DNA of 64,000 nucleotides, from contig JAFZPP010000011.1 in the NCBI GenBank assembly GCA_017550285.1, positions 62,001 through 126,000 of the forward strand, given 5' to 3'. Shown one piece after another: positions 51,708 to 59,776 of this stretch (the stretch's first letter is position 1; the number at the start of each line of letters is the position of its first letter). Position numbers and translations under genes: made by a program. This stretch comes from Oscillospiraceae bacterium. GTDB lineage: Bacteria; Bacillota; Clostridia; Oscillospirales; Ruminococcaceae. The notes below the pieces were generated by a model. That model was not told where the DNA came from, searched no databases, and worked only from the letters and a program-made list of their open reading frames with translations.

Positions 51708-51850
51708 TGTTGTACGCAAACGTACAACTTTCAGACTGTTCGCCGCAGTATACAGAGGGCGCTGCGAATCCCGAAGCGCATCCGGCAGCAGACAGCTTCA
51801 AGTGTCTGCAGGAGCAAACGGGATTCGGTAAGCCCCGCAGTGTGTGTACA
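51708..51850 (+). other. Gene-free stretch with nested inverted repeats
   Basis: In the gene-free gap 51609-51966: GTTGTACG-caaa-CGTACAAC (perfect), then CGAATCCCG (51767-) paired at distance with CGGGATTCG (51819-), enclosing GCAGACA/TGTCTGC. A structured RNA on either strand is possible; no strong promoter or terminator was found. Confidence 0.35.
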
Positions 51851-51966
51851 GAGGCAGCCTTTTCGTGTAAGGCACTTGCTCGACTCATGCATTCGGGAAA
51901 CGCAGGATTGCGCTTAGCAGCTTGACAATTTCATAGCAGTATCAGCGCGGCATGCGTTACGCGGGC

Positions 51967-52770
51967 TTAATCGCTGTCTGTATCATTCTGCGGCAGGCTG
52001 ATCCCCGGAATCGGAATCTCATCCGGATAGCGGACAAGCGCCGAGACCGTGATATTATCCTTGCCGCCGTTTGCGAGTGCGAGCACGACAAGCTCCTGCA
52101 AGCGTTTCGGAAGGGGCTTCGGCTTCGCCAGAACCTCCTCCATTTCAAAGGTCGTGACGTAATCGCTCAGACCGTCCGAGCAGAGAATGAGTACATCGCC
52201 GAGCCGCATGCCGTCCGGATAGACAATGACCTCCGGTTTCGGCTCCGCCTCAAGATTGCCGATCACGGGCATGACGATATGCCGGTGCGCATGGACGCGC
52301 TTCTCCTCAACGGAAATGCTGCCCTCCTCATAAAGCATCTGCACAAGCGTCTGATCGCGGCTGAGCTGCTCGAGCGTACCGCCTCTGTAGCGGTAGATGC
52401 GCGAGTCGCCGACATTGAAGCAGTGCAGCCCTTCATTTTCATCGACAGCGATGCCGCAGAGGGTCGTCTGCATATTGGCAGTGCTTTTCTGCATGACGCT
52501 CTGCTCCGCGATTGTGGTATGAATATCGAGAATGCGCCGTTTCAGATTGACGCGCGAGGAATAATCGACCTGCGAGAGCAATTCGAGGCATGTGCGCGAA
52601 GCAAGCTCACCTGCCTGCTCACCGGAAACACCGTCGCAGAGCCCGATGAGAAACGGCTCGGAAAGTCCTGTCTGCACGCCGCCCTCCGTCCGGACGCTTC
52701 CGCGGATAAGAAACGCATCCTCATTGTTTTCGCGTGTGCCTTTTTCGGTAATGCCGCAGCAAAAATACAA
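51967..52770 (-). CDS. PP2C-family protein serine/threonine phosphatase
   Basis: 267 residues from TTG 52770, chosen because GAGGTG lies six bases upstream; a longer TTG start at 52824 is possible. The PP2C metal-site motifs are all present: RENNEDAF, GLCDGVSG, LILCSDGLSD and GGKDNITV. It removes phosphates from Ser/Thr proteins, the usual partner of PASTA kinases, but no kinase gene is in the window. It is the last gene of the tgt operon. Confidence 0.87.
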   Translation of the reverse strand: MYFCCGITEKGTRENNEDAFLIRGSVRTEGGVQTGLSEPFLIGLCDGVSGEQAGELASRTCLELLSQVDYSSRVNLKRRILDIHTTIAEQSVMQKSTANMQTTLCGIAVDENEGLHCFNVGDSRIYRYRGGTLEQLSRDQTLVQMLYEEGSISVEEKRVHAHRHIVMPVIGNLEAEPKPEVIVYPDGMRLGDVLILCSDGLSDYVTTFEMEEVLAKPKPLPKRLQELVVLALANGGKDNITVSALVRYPDEIPIPGISLPQNDTDSD

Positions 52771-52824
52771 TGCAATCACCTCAGATCTGTATAATGAACG
52801 GTACCGGCTTTGTCTGAAACGCAA

Positions 52825-53619
52825 TCAGATATGTCCGAAAAGCCATTGCAGCAGCAGATGCAGCGGATACCAGATATAGAAAAAGTACTTGGAAAAAACG
52901 GGATATTTTCCCTGCTTCCCGTTATAGAAAAACGTAATGATAATTCCCGCCGTCATCGGCGCAGCATACTGACGAAGAAATGCATGTGCATTCGGGAAAT
53001 ACATCGTCTGAGACATCATGGCGAGGAACATCAGAACTTCAAAGACAGCAAGACGCAGCAGCGGCTTTTCACGCAGCAGATCAAACGCAATCATCAGCAC
53101 GATGCCGCTGACATACCATTCCGCTTTGATCAGCAGACTGAATCCCATGAGCCCTGCGATTGCAAGGAACCGCAGCGGCAGCTTCCATTGACTGTGCAGG
53201 ACAATCAGAGACAGCAGTCCGAGAAACAGTGTCATCAGAACGCTCCATTGCAAAAACAATGCTTTAACCGCGCTGCCTTCCGCAAGCAGAGAATGCGGAA
53301 TCTGCGTGATGAGCGCGCAGATCAGCAGCCGCAGCGCATATTTTTTCTTTGATTTTGTATAATGATACCCTTCCGCGATGAAGAAGAAAAAGACCGGCGG
53401 TGCAAAGAATTGCACGGAAACGCCGAGCCGTATAAGCGGCTTGAACGGAATCAGCCGGTAAATCTGAAAAATCCAGTGACCGAAGGTCATCAGAATCAAG
53501 GCGAGAAATTTGAGGGCATCGCGGCTGAGAATCTGCATACAGAATTCTTTGTTCCGCAGCTTTTCATCAAAGGCTTTCAGGGGGCCGTGTTTTTTTGCTG
53601 TATCGGTTTCTGCATTCAT
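52825..53619 (-). CDS. TraX-family membrane protein
   Basis: 264 residues with about eight membrane helices and the TraX signature (LKFLALILMTFGHW, EGYHYTKSKKKYALRLLICALITQIPHSL). TraX acetylates F-pilin in E. coli; chromosomal relatives in Firmicutes are of unknown substrate. AAGGTG precedes ATG 53619. No conjugation genes are nearby. Confidence 0.82.
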   Translation of the reverse strand: MNAETDTAKKHGPLKAFDEKLRNKEFCMQILSRDALKFLALILMTFGHWIFQIYRLIPFKPLIRLGVSVQFFAPPVFFFFIAEGYHYTKSKKKYALRLLICALITQIPHSLLAEGSAVKALFLQWSVLMTLFLGLLSLIVLHSQWKLPLRFLAIAGLMGFSLLIKAEWYVSGIVLMIAFDLLREKPLLRLAVFEVLMFLAMMSQTMYFPNAHAFLRQYAAPMTAGIIITFFYNGKQGKYPVFSKYFFYIWYPLHLLLQWLFGHI

Positions 53620-53648
53620 GTAAAATCACCTTCGTTTCGTTTCCGGCA

Positions 53649-53987
53649 TCAGAATGTCAAATGAAAATTGCTGAGGAACTGAATGATCGCAAAAATATGC
53701 ACAGCCGTCCAGATTGCCGTGAATCCGAGCAGCAGCCGGTTGACGAGTTTTCCCTTTTTGTCATTGTTCCGCTTGTTCTCTTTGGCGCAGAGAATAAAGC
53801 AGATCGCGGACACAATCCAGCTGAGCGGAAACAGAATGATGATCGGCGATTCGATGCCGAAGGGCAGATAATACGAGATCAATACAGCGTTCTGCAAATC
53901 CTCACGCTCAAACAGCATGGCGAAAATCGGTATGATGAGATACGGCAGCAGAAATGCCAGTCTGCCGGCTTTTTTCAGATTGTTCAT
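53649..53987 (-). CDS. Small membrane protein
   Basis: 112 residues with three hydrophobic helices and a basic loop (KENKRNNDKKGK). No family recognised. It lies 21 bp after tgt and 29 bp before the TraX-like gene, in the same operon. Confidence 0.72.
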   Translation of the reverse strand: MNNLKKAGRLAFLLPYLIIPIFAMLFEREDLQNAVLISYYLPFGIESPIIILFPLSWIVSAICFILCAKENKRNNDKKGKLVNRLLLGFTAIWTAVHIFAIIQFLSNFHLTF

Positions 53988-54008
53988 CGATCTGCCTCCT
54001 GTAATTCC

Positions 54009-55145
54009 TTAACCGTTCCGGAGCTTTCCGAGCTGACCGGAATACTGTGCGCGGAAATCGGCAAAGGTACCGGCATCGAGATGATCCCGGATCTGCTGCA
54101 TCAGGTTATTATAGAACCAGAGATTGTGCTGCACGGCAAGTCTGCCTGCGAGCTGCTCGCCCGCCTTGAACAGGTGCCGGATATAAGCGCGGGAGAAATT
54201 GCGGCAGGTCGGGCACTGGCAGCCTTCCTCAATCGGGTTCGGGTCGGTTGCAAAGCACTGATTCGTCAGGTGCATGATGCCGTGCATGGTGAATACGGTT
54301 GCGTGGCGCGCGTTGCGGCTCGGCATGACACAGTCGAAAAGATCAATGCCGCGCGCGACAGCCTCGACAATATTCTGCGGTGTGCCGACGCCCATGAGAT
54401 AGCGGATTTTATCCTTCGGCATATGCGGCTCGACATGCTCGATCATATCGTACATGACCTCGGTCGGCTCTCCGACGGCAAGTCCGCCGATTGCATAGCC
54501 GTCCATATCGAGCTGTGCAATCTCCTGCATATGGCGCTCGCGCAGATCGGCATAGGTGCAGCCCTGATTGATGCCGAACAGCATCTGGTGCGGATTGATT
54601 GTATCCGGCAGGCTGTTGAGGCGTGCCATTTCCTCCTTGCAGCGTTTCAGCCAGCGCGTTGTACGGTCGCAGCTCTGTGCGGCGTAGCGATAGGGCGCCG
54701 GATTCTCGACGCATTCATCGAATGCCATTGCGATAGTCGAGCCGAGATTCGACTGAATCCGCATGCTCTCCTCCGGTCCCATGAAAATGCGTCTGCCGTC
54801 TACATGGGACTGGAAGGTCACGCCCTCCTCCTTGATTTTGCGGAGCTTGGCAAGGCTGAATACCTGAAATCCGCCGGAATCGGTCAGGGTCGGACCCTTC
54901 CAGCCGGTAAAGCCCTGCAAGCCGCCCATGGTCCGGACGATGCCGTCGCCCGGGCGGATATGCAGATGATAGGTATTGCAGAGCATCACCTGACAGTTGA
55001 CTGTTTCGAGATCGCGTGCGGACAGTGCGCCTTTGATTGCGCCTGCCGTTGCGACATTCATAAAGCAGGGTGTCTGAAAATCTCCGTGGACTGTATGAAA
55101 CACGCCGCGGCGTGCTTTTTCTTCTGTTTTCAGCAGCTGATACAT
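54009..55145 (-). CDS. tgt: Queuine tRNA-ribosyltransferase
   Basis: 378 residues, standard TGT length. It swaps guanine 34 of GUN-anticodon tRNAs for preQ1 or queuine. Visible: TLTDSGGFQVFSL (with the substrate-binding Asp), GINQGC, GGLAVGEP, the nucleophile Asp in FDCVMPSRNARHA and the zinc site CQCPTCRNFSRAYIRHL. The start is at 55145 behind AAAGGAGAAG; promoter at 55178-55206. The usual neighbour yajC is replaced by three unrelated genes. Confidence 0.95.
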   Translation of the reverse strand: MYQLLKTEEKARRGVFHTVHGDFQTPCFMNVATAGAIKGALSARDLETVNCQVMLCNTYHLHIRPGDGIVRTMGGLQGFTGWKGPTLTDSGGFQVFSLAKLRKIKEEGVTFQSHVDGRRIFMGPEESMRIQSNLGSTIAMAFDECVENPAPYRYAAQSCDRTTRWLKRCKEEMARLNSLPDTINPHQMLFGINQGCTYADLRERHMQEIAQLDMDGYAIGGLAVGEPTEVMYDMIEHVEPHMPKDKIRYLMGVGTPQNIVEAVARGIDLFDCVMPSRNARHATVFTMHGIMHLTNQCFATDPNPIEEGCQCPTCRNFSRAYIRHLFKAGEQLAGRLAVQHNLWFYNNLMQQIRDHLDAGTFADFRAQYSGQLGKLRNG

Positions 55146-55177
55146 ATTGCTTCTCCTTTGTATAATACTCCTTTTAT

Positions 55178-55206
55178 ATCATATCATAAAAATGAAAAAA
55201 ATGCAA
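55178..55206 (-). promoter_or_regulatory. Promoter of the tgt operon
   Basis: Minus strand TTGCAT (55201-55206), 17 bp, TATGAT (55178-55183). Confidence 0.65.
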
Positions 55207-55324
55207 GCGAATCCGTGCCGCAGTCTCGTGACAAATGTCACACTTCCGGTTACATTTTTCATCTTGTGCCGATCCCCTCTCCTATGCTATGATAACAGCA
55301 GATCAGGCGAACGGAGGGATACAA

Positions 55325-56578
55325 ATGAAACTGCTGACATTATCAGATCATCAGATCGCAATGACGTTTATCGCGCTTGCACTGCTGCTTGCATTTGCAC
55401 ATGTTTTCGGGACGCTGCTGGAAAAGATCAGGGGACCGCGCGTCGTCGGCGAGATTCTCGGCGGCATGCTTCTTGGCGGGAGCTGCCTGTTTCTCCTGCT
55501 GCCGGAGCAGATGAAGCAGATTTTCTTTGCTTATCCGGAGGAGGGGCAGGTGCTGAATATCTTTTATCAGCTCGGACTTGTCTTTCTGATGTTCCTCTCC
55601 GGCTATAACACCGAAATCCGGATCGGGAAACAGAATATCCGGACGATTTCGCTCGTGTTCATCGGTGCAACGCTTCTGCCGATGCTTGCTGCGGTTCCGT
55701 TTCTTCCGCTGTTCCGGCAGCATTTTACCGGAACGGCAGAAAACCCGCTTGCCTTTGCGCTTGTATTCTGCATCGGCGTTGCGATTACATCCATTCCCGT
55801 TATCTCGAAAATCTTTTTTGATATGGGTATCATGCATACAAAGTTTTCCGATACGGTGCTGACCGTTGCCGCCTTTCAGGATCTGTGCCTCTGGGTGCTG
55901 CTGAATATCGCAACGAAAATTGCCGTCTGCGGTGAAATCTGTCTCAGGCAGATGCTGCTGATCGTCTGCTCGACGCTGGGCATCTTTGCGCTAATTGCGT
56001 TCCTCTTACAGAAAATCGGCAGTGCCGGCAGATTCCGCGATGCAAAGCTGTTCTATCCGGTCTGCCTGATTCTGCTGCCGCTGTTTTGCGGACTGCTTTC
56101 ACTCGCCGGCATCAATCTGATGTATTCGGCATTTCTCGCAGGCTTCATGATGAAGGCGGTGTTCGGCGGGAGCGGTCAGGCTGCGAAAGCCGCCGGAACA
56201 CTCAAGGAGTTTGTCTTTGCATTTTTTGTGCCCGTCTATTTTGCGCTCGTCGGCATTCAGCTCAATGTAATTCATGATTTTTCGGTCGGACGTTTTTTGC
56301 TGTTCTTTGTCATCGCATTCGGACTGGAATTTATCGGGACATGGGTGATGCTGCTGTTCTCAAAGCTCTCCGGCGATATGAAGATGAATTTCGCTGTCAC
56401 AATGAATGCAAGAGGCGGTCCGGGCATCGTGCTGGCGACCGTCAGCTACGGCGCAAATATTATTTCGCTCGAATTCTTCACGGTGCTGATTCTTACGACG
56501 ATGCTGTCCTCGATGATTGCCGGATATTATCTCCGGTATCAGCAGAAGAAAAATCCTGCCGTTTTTGATCAGTTGTAA
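55325..56578 (+). CDS. Cation/proton antiporter (CPA2 / KefB-like)
   Basis: 417 residues with about 12 membrane helices. The N-terminus reads EKIRGPRVVGEILGGMLLGG, typical of Na+/H+ and K+/H+ exchangers of the CPA2 family, with FLSGYNTEI and a late VTMNARGGPGIVLA. It lacks the TrkA-N nucleotide-binding domain of KefB/C. Likely exchanges Na+ or K+ for H+. GGAGGG precedes ATG 55325. Confidence 0.87.
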   Translation: MKLLTLSDHQIAMTFIALALLLAFAHVFGTLLEKIRGPRVVGEILGGMLLGGSCLFLLLPEQMKQIFFAYPEEGQVLNIFYQLGLVFLMFLSGYNTEIRIGKQNIRTISLVFIGATLLPMLAAVPFLPLFRQHFTGTAENPLAFALVFCIGVAITSIPVISKIFFDMGIMHTKFSDTVLTVAAFQDLCLWVLLNIATKIAVCGEICLRQMLLIVCSTLGIFALIAFLLQKIGSAGRFRDAKLFYPVCLILLPLFCGLLSLAGINLMYSAFLAGFMMKAVFGGSGQAAKAAGTLKEFVFAFFVPVYFALVGIQLNVIHDFSVGRFLLFFVIAFGLEFIGTWVMLLFSKLSGDMKMNFAVTMNARGGPGIVLATVSYGANIISLEFFTVLILTTMLSSMIAGYYLRYQQKKNPAVFDQL

Positions 56579-56582
56579 AATA

Positions 56583-56614
56583 GATGCCCCGAAGTGACTT
56601 TGCTTCGGGGCATC
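56583..56614. terminator. Bidirectional terminator
   Basis: GATGCCCCGAAG pairs with CTTCGGGGCATC between converging genes. Confidence 0.85.
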
Positions 56615-56632
56615 TGCTGTATGATATGAAAA

Positions 56633-57235
56633 TCAGGTGCGTGTATAGCTGCCGGTCAGTGTGCCGTATGCCAGTACATTACCGGAGCCGTTTTCGGTTT
56701 GATCGAGCGCTGCGGTCATCTGCTCAAAGCCGCTGTTTTGATTGTCAAACCGGCTCTGTTCCTCTTTTGCCGGTTCTTTCAGCGCAAAGACACGAATCTC
56801 ATAATCATGTGTGCCGGACGGCGGATACGGTCCGATGTATTCCGTATCGGGAATACTGCCCGCGGCAAGCGATGTCTCCGTGATGTTGAGCGATTTCCAG
56901 TGGAGCCAGTAATTTACAGTTGTATCGACCATATAGACTGCATAGCAGGATGCGCCTTCAACAGGCTGCCACGCAAGCTGCGGCGAACGGTTCGCGCCCT
57001 GCTTCGTATTGCTGATTTCCGAATCCCAGACGCCGTCATGCAGATTCTCGGAGGTCAGCATAATTGAGGGAAGGCTTGCGGGATGAAATGCTGCTGTTTC
57101 TTCGGATGCAGCGGAAGTCTTTGCCGGTTCTGCGGCGGATTCCTGCACGGCATCCGAAGATGCGCCGCAGGCTGTCATACTGAGCAGGGTGAGCAGCGCT
57201 GCCGCTGCCGGAAACAGTCGATTGATGTGTTTCAT
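56633..57235 (-). CDS. PEBP/YbhB-like lipoprotein
   Basis: 200 residues. Signal peptide with a lipobox ending LSMTAC; a Ser/Ala/Glu linker (to about 50); then a phosphatidylethanolamine-binding-protein fold: ISNTKQGANRSPQLAW, YAVYMVDTTVNYWLHW with the ligand-site His, and YIGPYPPSGTHDYEIRVFAL. Ligand unknown. Confidence 0.87.
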   Translation of the reverse strand: MKHINRLFPAAAALLTLLSMTACGASSDAVQESAAEPAKTSAASEETAAFHPASLPSIMLTSENLHDGVWDSEISNTKQGANRSPQLAWQPVEGASCYAVYMVDTTVNYWLHWKSLNITETSLAAGSIPDTEYIGPYPPSGTHDYEIRVFALKEPAKEEQSRFDNQNSGFEQMTAALDQTENGSGNVLAYGTLTGSYTRT

Positions 57236-57281
57236 AGTGCAGTTCCTTTCTGAAATAAATGGGATATTACGGGCGGGCAGT

Positions 57282-57423
57282 GCGGTTCTCCGCCGCCGCC
57301 CAGTCAGGCGCAGCCCTTGCAGATATCACATTCAAGCGCTTGTCTGCGTACAAAAGACGAGCAGTGTTCTTGGGTGTAATATTGTCTGATTTCGTTGTTA
57401 ATATGGATGCGGGCGCTGCCCGC
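57282..57423 (-). repeat. Dispersed repeat family 1, copy B
   Basis: Reverse-complement match to 14142-14284 with about eight differences. Starts (on the minus strand) with the palindrome GCGGGCAGCGCCCGC and carries the same open frame ending ...ALECDICKGCA and TGA. Lies between the terminator at 57429-57474 and the PEBP gene start. Confidence 0.78.
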
Positions 57424-57428
57424 AAAAA

Positions 57429-57474
57429 TGTCATCGTATCTCCGGCTGTTATAACCGGAAATACGATGACAAAA
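57429..57474 (-). terminator. Terminator of the 57803 gene
   Basis: A 17-bp stem TGTCATCGTATCTCCGG/CCGGAAATACGATGACA with one mismatch; leftward tail TTTTTG. Confidence 0.88.
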
Positions 57475-57485
57475 TCAATCTGTTC

Positions 57486-57803
57486 TTATCTGTGCGTCAG
57501 CTCAATGTAATTGATGCCGCTGCTCGATTTGCGGTAATACCGCAGCAGAAATCTGGCGACATCCTGCTCAGAGGGATCGCCGTTTTTCAGTGCATTGCCG
57601 ACCGTTGCGCCGACAACTGCGCCGATTGCCGCTCCGACCGGTCCTGCAATCAGCAGTCCCGGCAGCGCGCCGACCACTCCGCCGCCGAGCACATCTCCGG
57701 ATTTTCTCTCGTAATACTGTTTTGCGTGTGCCTCCAGACGAATCACGGGTTCATCGCGCATGACGGCTGCCTGAAGCTCTGCATAAGTTGTAACCGTTAC
57801 CAT
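57486..57803 (-). CDS. Glycine-rich membrane-associated protein
   Basis: 105 residues. A soluble N-terminal ~45 residues precede a Gly/Ala-rich hydrophobic segment (GGGVVGALPGLLIAGPVGAAIGAVVG) of glycine-zipper type, then a C-terminal ~35-residue basic part. Single-gene unit with own promoter and terminator. Function unknown. Confidence 0.72.
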   Translation of the reverse strand: MVTVTTYAELQAAVMRDEPVIRLEAHAKQYYERKSGDVLGGGVVGALPGLLIAGPVGAAIGAVVGATVGNALKNGDPSEQDVARFLLRYYRKSSSGINYIELTHR

Positions 57804-57885
57804 TTTGACTCCTCCTTCTCAGATGACTCTGAATACATGTCGATTTACGGTTTCCTGTCAGCGAAGTCTGCCTTCGCCTGCCTCC

Positions 57886-57914
57886 ATTATACAGCAACCG
57901 GCTCGGTTTGTCAA
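57886..57914 (-). promoter_or_regulatory. Promoter of the glycine-rich protein gene
   Basis: Minus strand TTGACA (57909-57914), 17 bp, TATAAT (57886-57891), a consensus promoter 8 bp from the end of repeat copy 2. Confidence 0.87.
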
Positions 57915-57922
57915 GTATTCCT

Positions 57923-58173
57923 GTGCCGCAGCAGGATTTCCCGCTGTACGGTGCCTTCGGCGGATTCATAGCGGGGGCTTTGCCCCCACGCCCCCACCCA
58001 AGGGATACTATCCCTTGGGAATCCCATTTCAAAATCTGTCAGCCCCTTCATGGGGCTGGCAGATTTTGCAGCGGGAGGTCCGGAGGGATGATATCCCTCC
58101 GGCAGGGTTTGGGACGGAGTCCCATTATAAATCCATCGGAGATACCGTATAAAGGGGGAGCCTGCTGCGGCAC
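57923..58173 (-). repeat. Structured repeat family 2, full copy 2
   Basis: 251 bp, inverted relative to copy 1 and starting five bases past the stop of the leftward HTH gene. Closed by a perfect 13-bp inverted repeat GTGCCGCAGCAGG (57923-57935) / CCTGCTGCGGCAC (58161-58173), unlike the closing arms of copy 1. The internal hairpins are in the same order; the apical one is at 58030-58068. Confidence 0.88.
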
Positions 58174-58178
58174 GGGGG

Positions 58179-58388
58179 TCAGTCAAAATAGAAAAGGTCC
58201 TCGAACTTCTGATCGAGCGCAATGCACAGGATCAGTGCGAGCTTGGCGGTCGGCTGGAACTGTCCGGTTTCCAGTGAGCTGATCGTATTGCGCGAAACAC
58301 CGACCATTTGCGCAAGCTGTGCCTGCGAGAGATTCTGCGCCGTCCGCACTTCCTTCAAACGGTTTTTCAGCACAAGCGAATCGTCCAT
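58179..58388 (-). CDS. Small Cro/CI-type HTH repressor (module 2)
   Basis: 69 residues; helix-turn-helix LSQAQLAQMVGVSRNTISSLETGQ. ATG 58388 begins one base after the stop of the membrane-protein gene. The recognition helix differs from the module 1 repressor (SRNT versus RRET), matching the different operator sequence upstream. Confidence 0.87.
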   Translation of the reverse strand: MDDSLVLKNRLKEVRTAQNLSQAQLAQMVGVSRNTISSLETGQFQPTAKLALILCIALDQKFEDLFYFD

Positions 58389-58389
58389 A

Positions 58390-58737
58390 TCAGGCACCCG
58401 CTTTCCAGAAGTTGACCGTTCTGATAATCGCAAGCACGACCATAACCGTCATAACTGCGCCGTATATGAGCCATACCCAGCTTTGCTTCTGACAGCCGCG
58501 CTTCCGCAGTAGAATGAATTTGGATAAGCCGTGTGATGCCCAGTAGGTAAAGATCATGACCCAGATTTCCGGCACCTCTCTGTCATAGTACATGTTCGCA
58601 AACAGACCGATGAGTGAGCCGCACAGAATCACCGCAGCACCGGCAATGCCGTTTGCCTTTGCGTTTGCCTCCAGCATCACGATGTCCGCACCCTTGTTTT
58701 CTTTTCTCGCCTTTGCAAGAATATCCTCTTTTGTCAT
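58390..58737 (-). CDS. DUF6442-like membrane protein (module 2)
   Basis: 115 residues. N-terminus KEDILAKARKENKGADIV is typical of DUF6442 proteins, followed by three to four membrane helices. AAGGAGG precedes ATG 58737. Transcribed with the HTH gene from the promoter at 58784-58812. Confidence 0.8.
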   Translation of the reverse strand: MTKEDILAKARKENKGADIVMLEANAKANGIAGAAVILCGSLIGLFANMYYDREVPEIWVMIFTYWASHGLSKFILLRKRGCQKQSWVWLIYGAVMTVMVVLAIIRTVNFWKAGA

Positions 58738-58752
58738 AATGAACCTCCTTCT

Positions 58753-58835
58753 GCCAAGTTTACTTGGCGCTGTCATTGTCTGTATTATAGCACTGCCAAG
58801 TGTACTTGTCAAGATGTTTGCCAAGTTTTCTTGTC
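58753..58835. promoter_or_regulatory. Array of three 16-bp palindromic operators
   Basis: Sites GCCAAGTTTACTTGGC (58753-58768), GCCAAGTGTACTTGTC (58795-58810) and GCCAAGTTTTCTTGTC (58820-58835), 42 and 25 bp apart. The middle site overlaps the -35 box of the promoter. Confidence 0.85.
58784..58812 (-). promoter_or_regulatory. Promoter of HTH/membrane module 2
   Basis: Minus strand TTGACA (58807-58812), 17 bp, TATAAT (58784-58789). Confidence 0.88.
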
Positions 58836-58885
58836 AAATTGTATCAATACACAAAGAAGGCGGGTTCTATCCTGCTCAGCATTGT

Positions 58886-59503
58886 TTATATTGACGGAGA
58901 TTGCGGCGCGGGTTCATCGTCTTCTGTCATCAGATAGGCGCGGCAGGGGGCGCCGTCGCAGCCGCCGAGATTCAAAGGCGCTGCACTCAGAACATATCTG
59001 CCCTCCGCGACACCGCGCAGAACAACGCCTTCCAGCAGCACGATCTCTGCGCCGAGCATGATCAGATGCACCTCCTGCGGGGCATCCTCCGGTCCGACGG
59101 TCTGGCTTTCATTGCCGAACAGCAGGATGCCCGCTGCCGCAAATTCCTTCGCTGCTGCCGCCGTCAGAACAGCTTTTCCTGCAATCAGGATGCGCGCCGA
59201 TGCGCCGGCTGCCTTCGCCTTTTGCAGAATGCAGGCTGCATCCGCTGCCGTGAGATCGCCCTGATGATGTGCGACATAACAGGCGCCGGCAAACGGTTTC
59301 AGTCCCATTTGATCGACCGTTTTGCCGTCTGCGATAAAATGAAACGGTGCATCGACATGTGTGCCGTTGTGTGCACACATCGAAAACTGCGTCAGGTTGC
59401 AGAGATCGCCGCGCGCAATCCGCAGCGGATGTGACTGCGCCGGATGCGGGTCGCCCGGATAGACGCTGCATGAAAAGATTTCCTGTGAAATATCAATCAG
59501 CAC
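58886..59503 (-). CDS. Cyclase-family / kynurenine formamidase-like metal hydrolase
   Basis: 205 residues from GTG about 59503. The metal motif HNGTHVDAPFHF (H-x-G-T-H-x-D-x-P-x-H-F) defines the family, which includes arylformamidases. The GTG is preferred over ATG 59551 because the promoter TTGATT (59563-59568), 17 bp, TATAAT (59540-59545) would start RNA downstream of that ATG, and GGGGAG sits before the GTG. Substrate not readable. Confidence 0.82.
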   Translation of the reverse strand: MLIDISQEIFSCSVYPGDPHPAQSHPLRIARGDLCNLTQFSMCAHNGTHVDAPFHFIADGKTVDQMGLKPFAGACYVAHHQGDLTAADAACILQKAKAAGASARILIAGKAVLTAAAAKEFAAAGILLFGNESQTVGPEDAPQEVHLIMLGAEIVLLEGVVLRGVAEGRYVLSAAPLNLGGCDGAPCRAYLMTEDDEPAPQSPSI

Positions 59504-59539
59504 GGTTGCTTTCTCCCCTTTCGGATGATCGTTATGCTC

Positions 59540-59568
59540 ATTATACTGCATCGCCTCTGCAAAATCAA
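59540..59568 (-). promoter_or_regulatory. Promoter of the cyclase-family gene
   Basis: TTGATT, 17 bp, TATAAT on the minus strand; its position decides the GTG start. Confidence 0.78.
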
Positions 59569-59776
59569 GTCTTGCGGAATGAATATAATTCTCTGCGCAG
59601 CAGCCGGATTATTATGCCGCTGAACCAAAAAATGCAAAAGAAACTTGCGCGCCGTATGCGGAATGTGGTATGATGAAGCTGACATACCGCATGACCTGTG
59701 CTCCCCCGAATATGCACGGGACAGATCGGATTCCGGCGCTGTGTGCCGCGGATCAGAACAGATACAGGAGGTAAAC

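Noticed and set aside
52825..53619. TraX-like gene as sign of a conjugative element
   Set aside because: No relaxase, coupling protein or pilus genes nearby; chromosomal TraX relatives are common in Firmicutes.
59551..59551. ATG start of the cyclase-family gene at 59551
   Set aside because: It would lie upstream of the transcription start set by the promoter at 59540-59568; the GTG near 59503 has a ribosome binding site.
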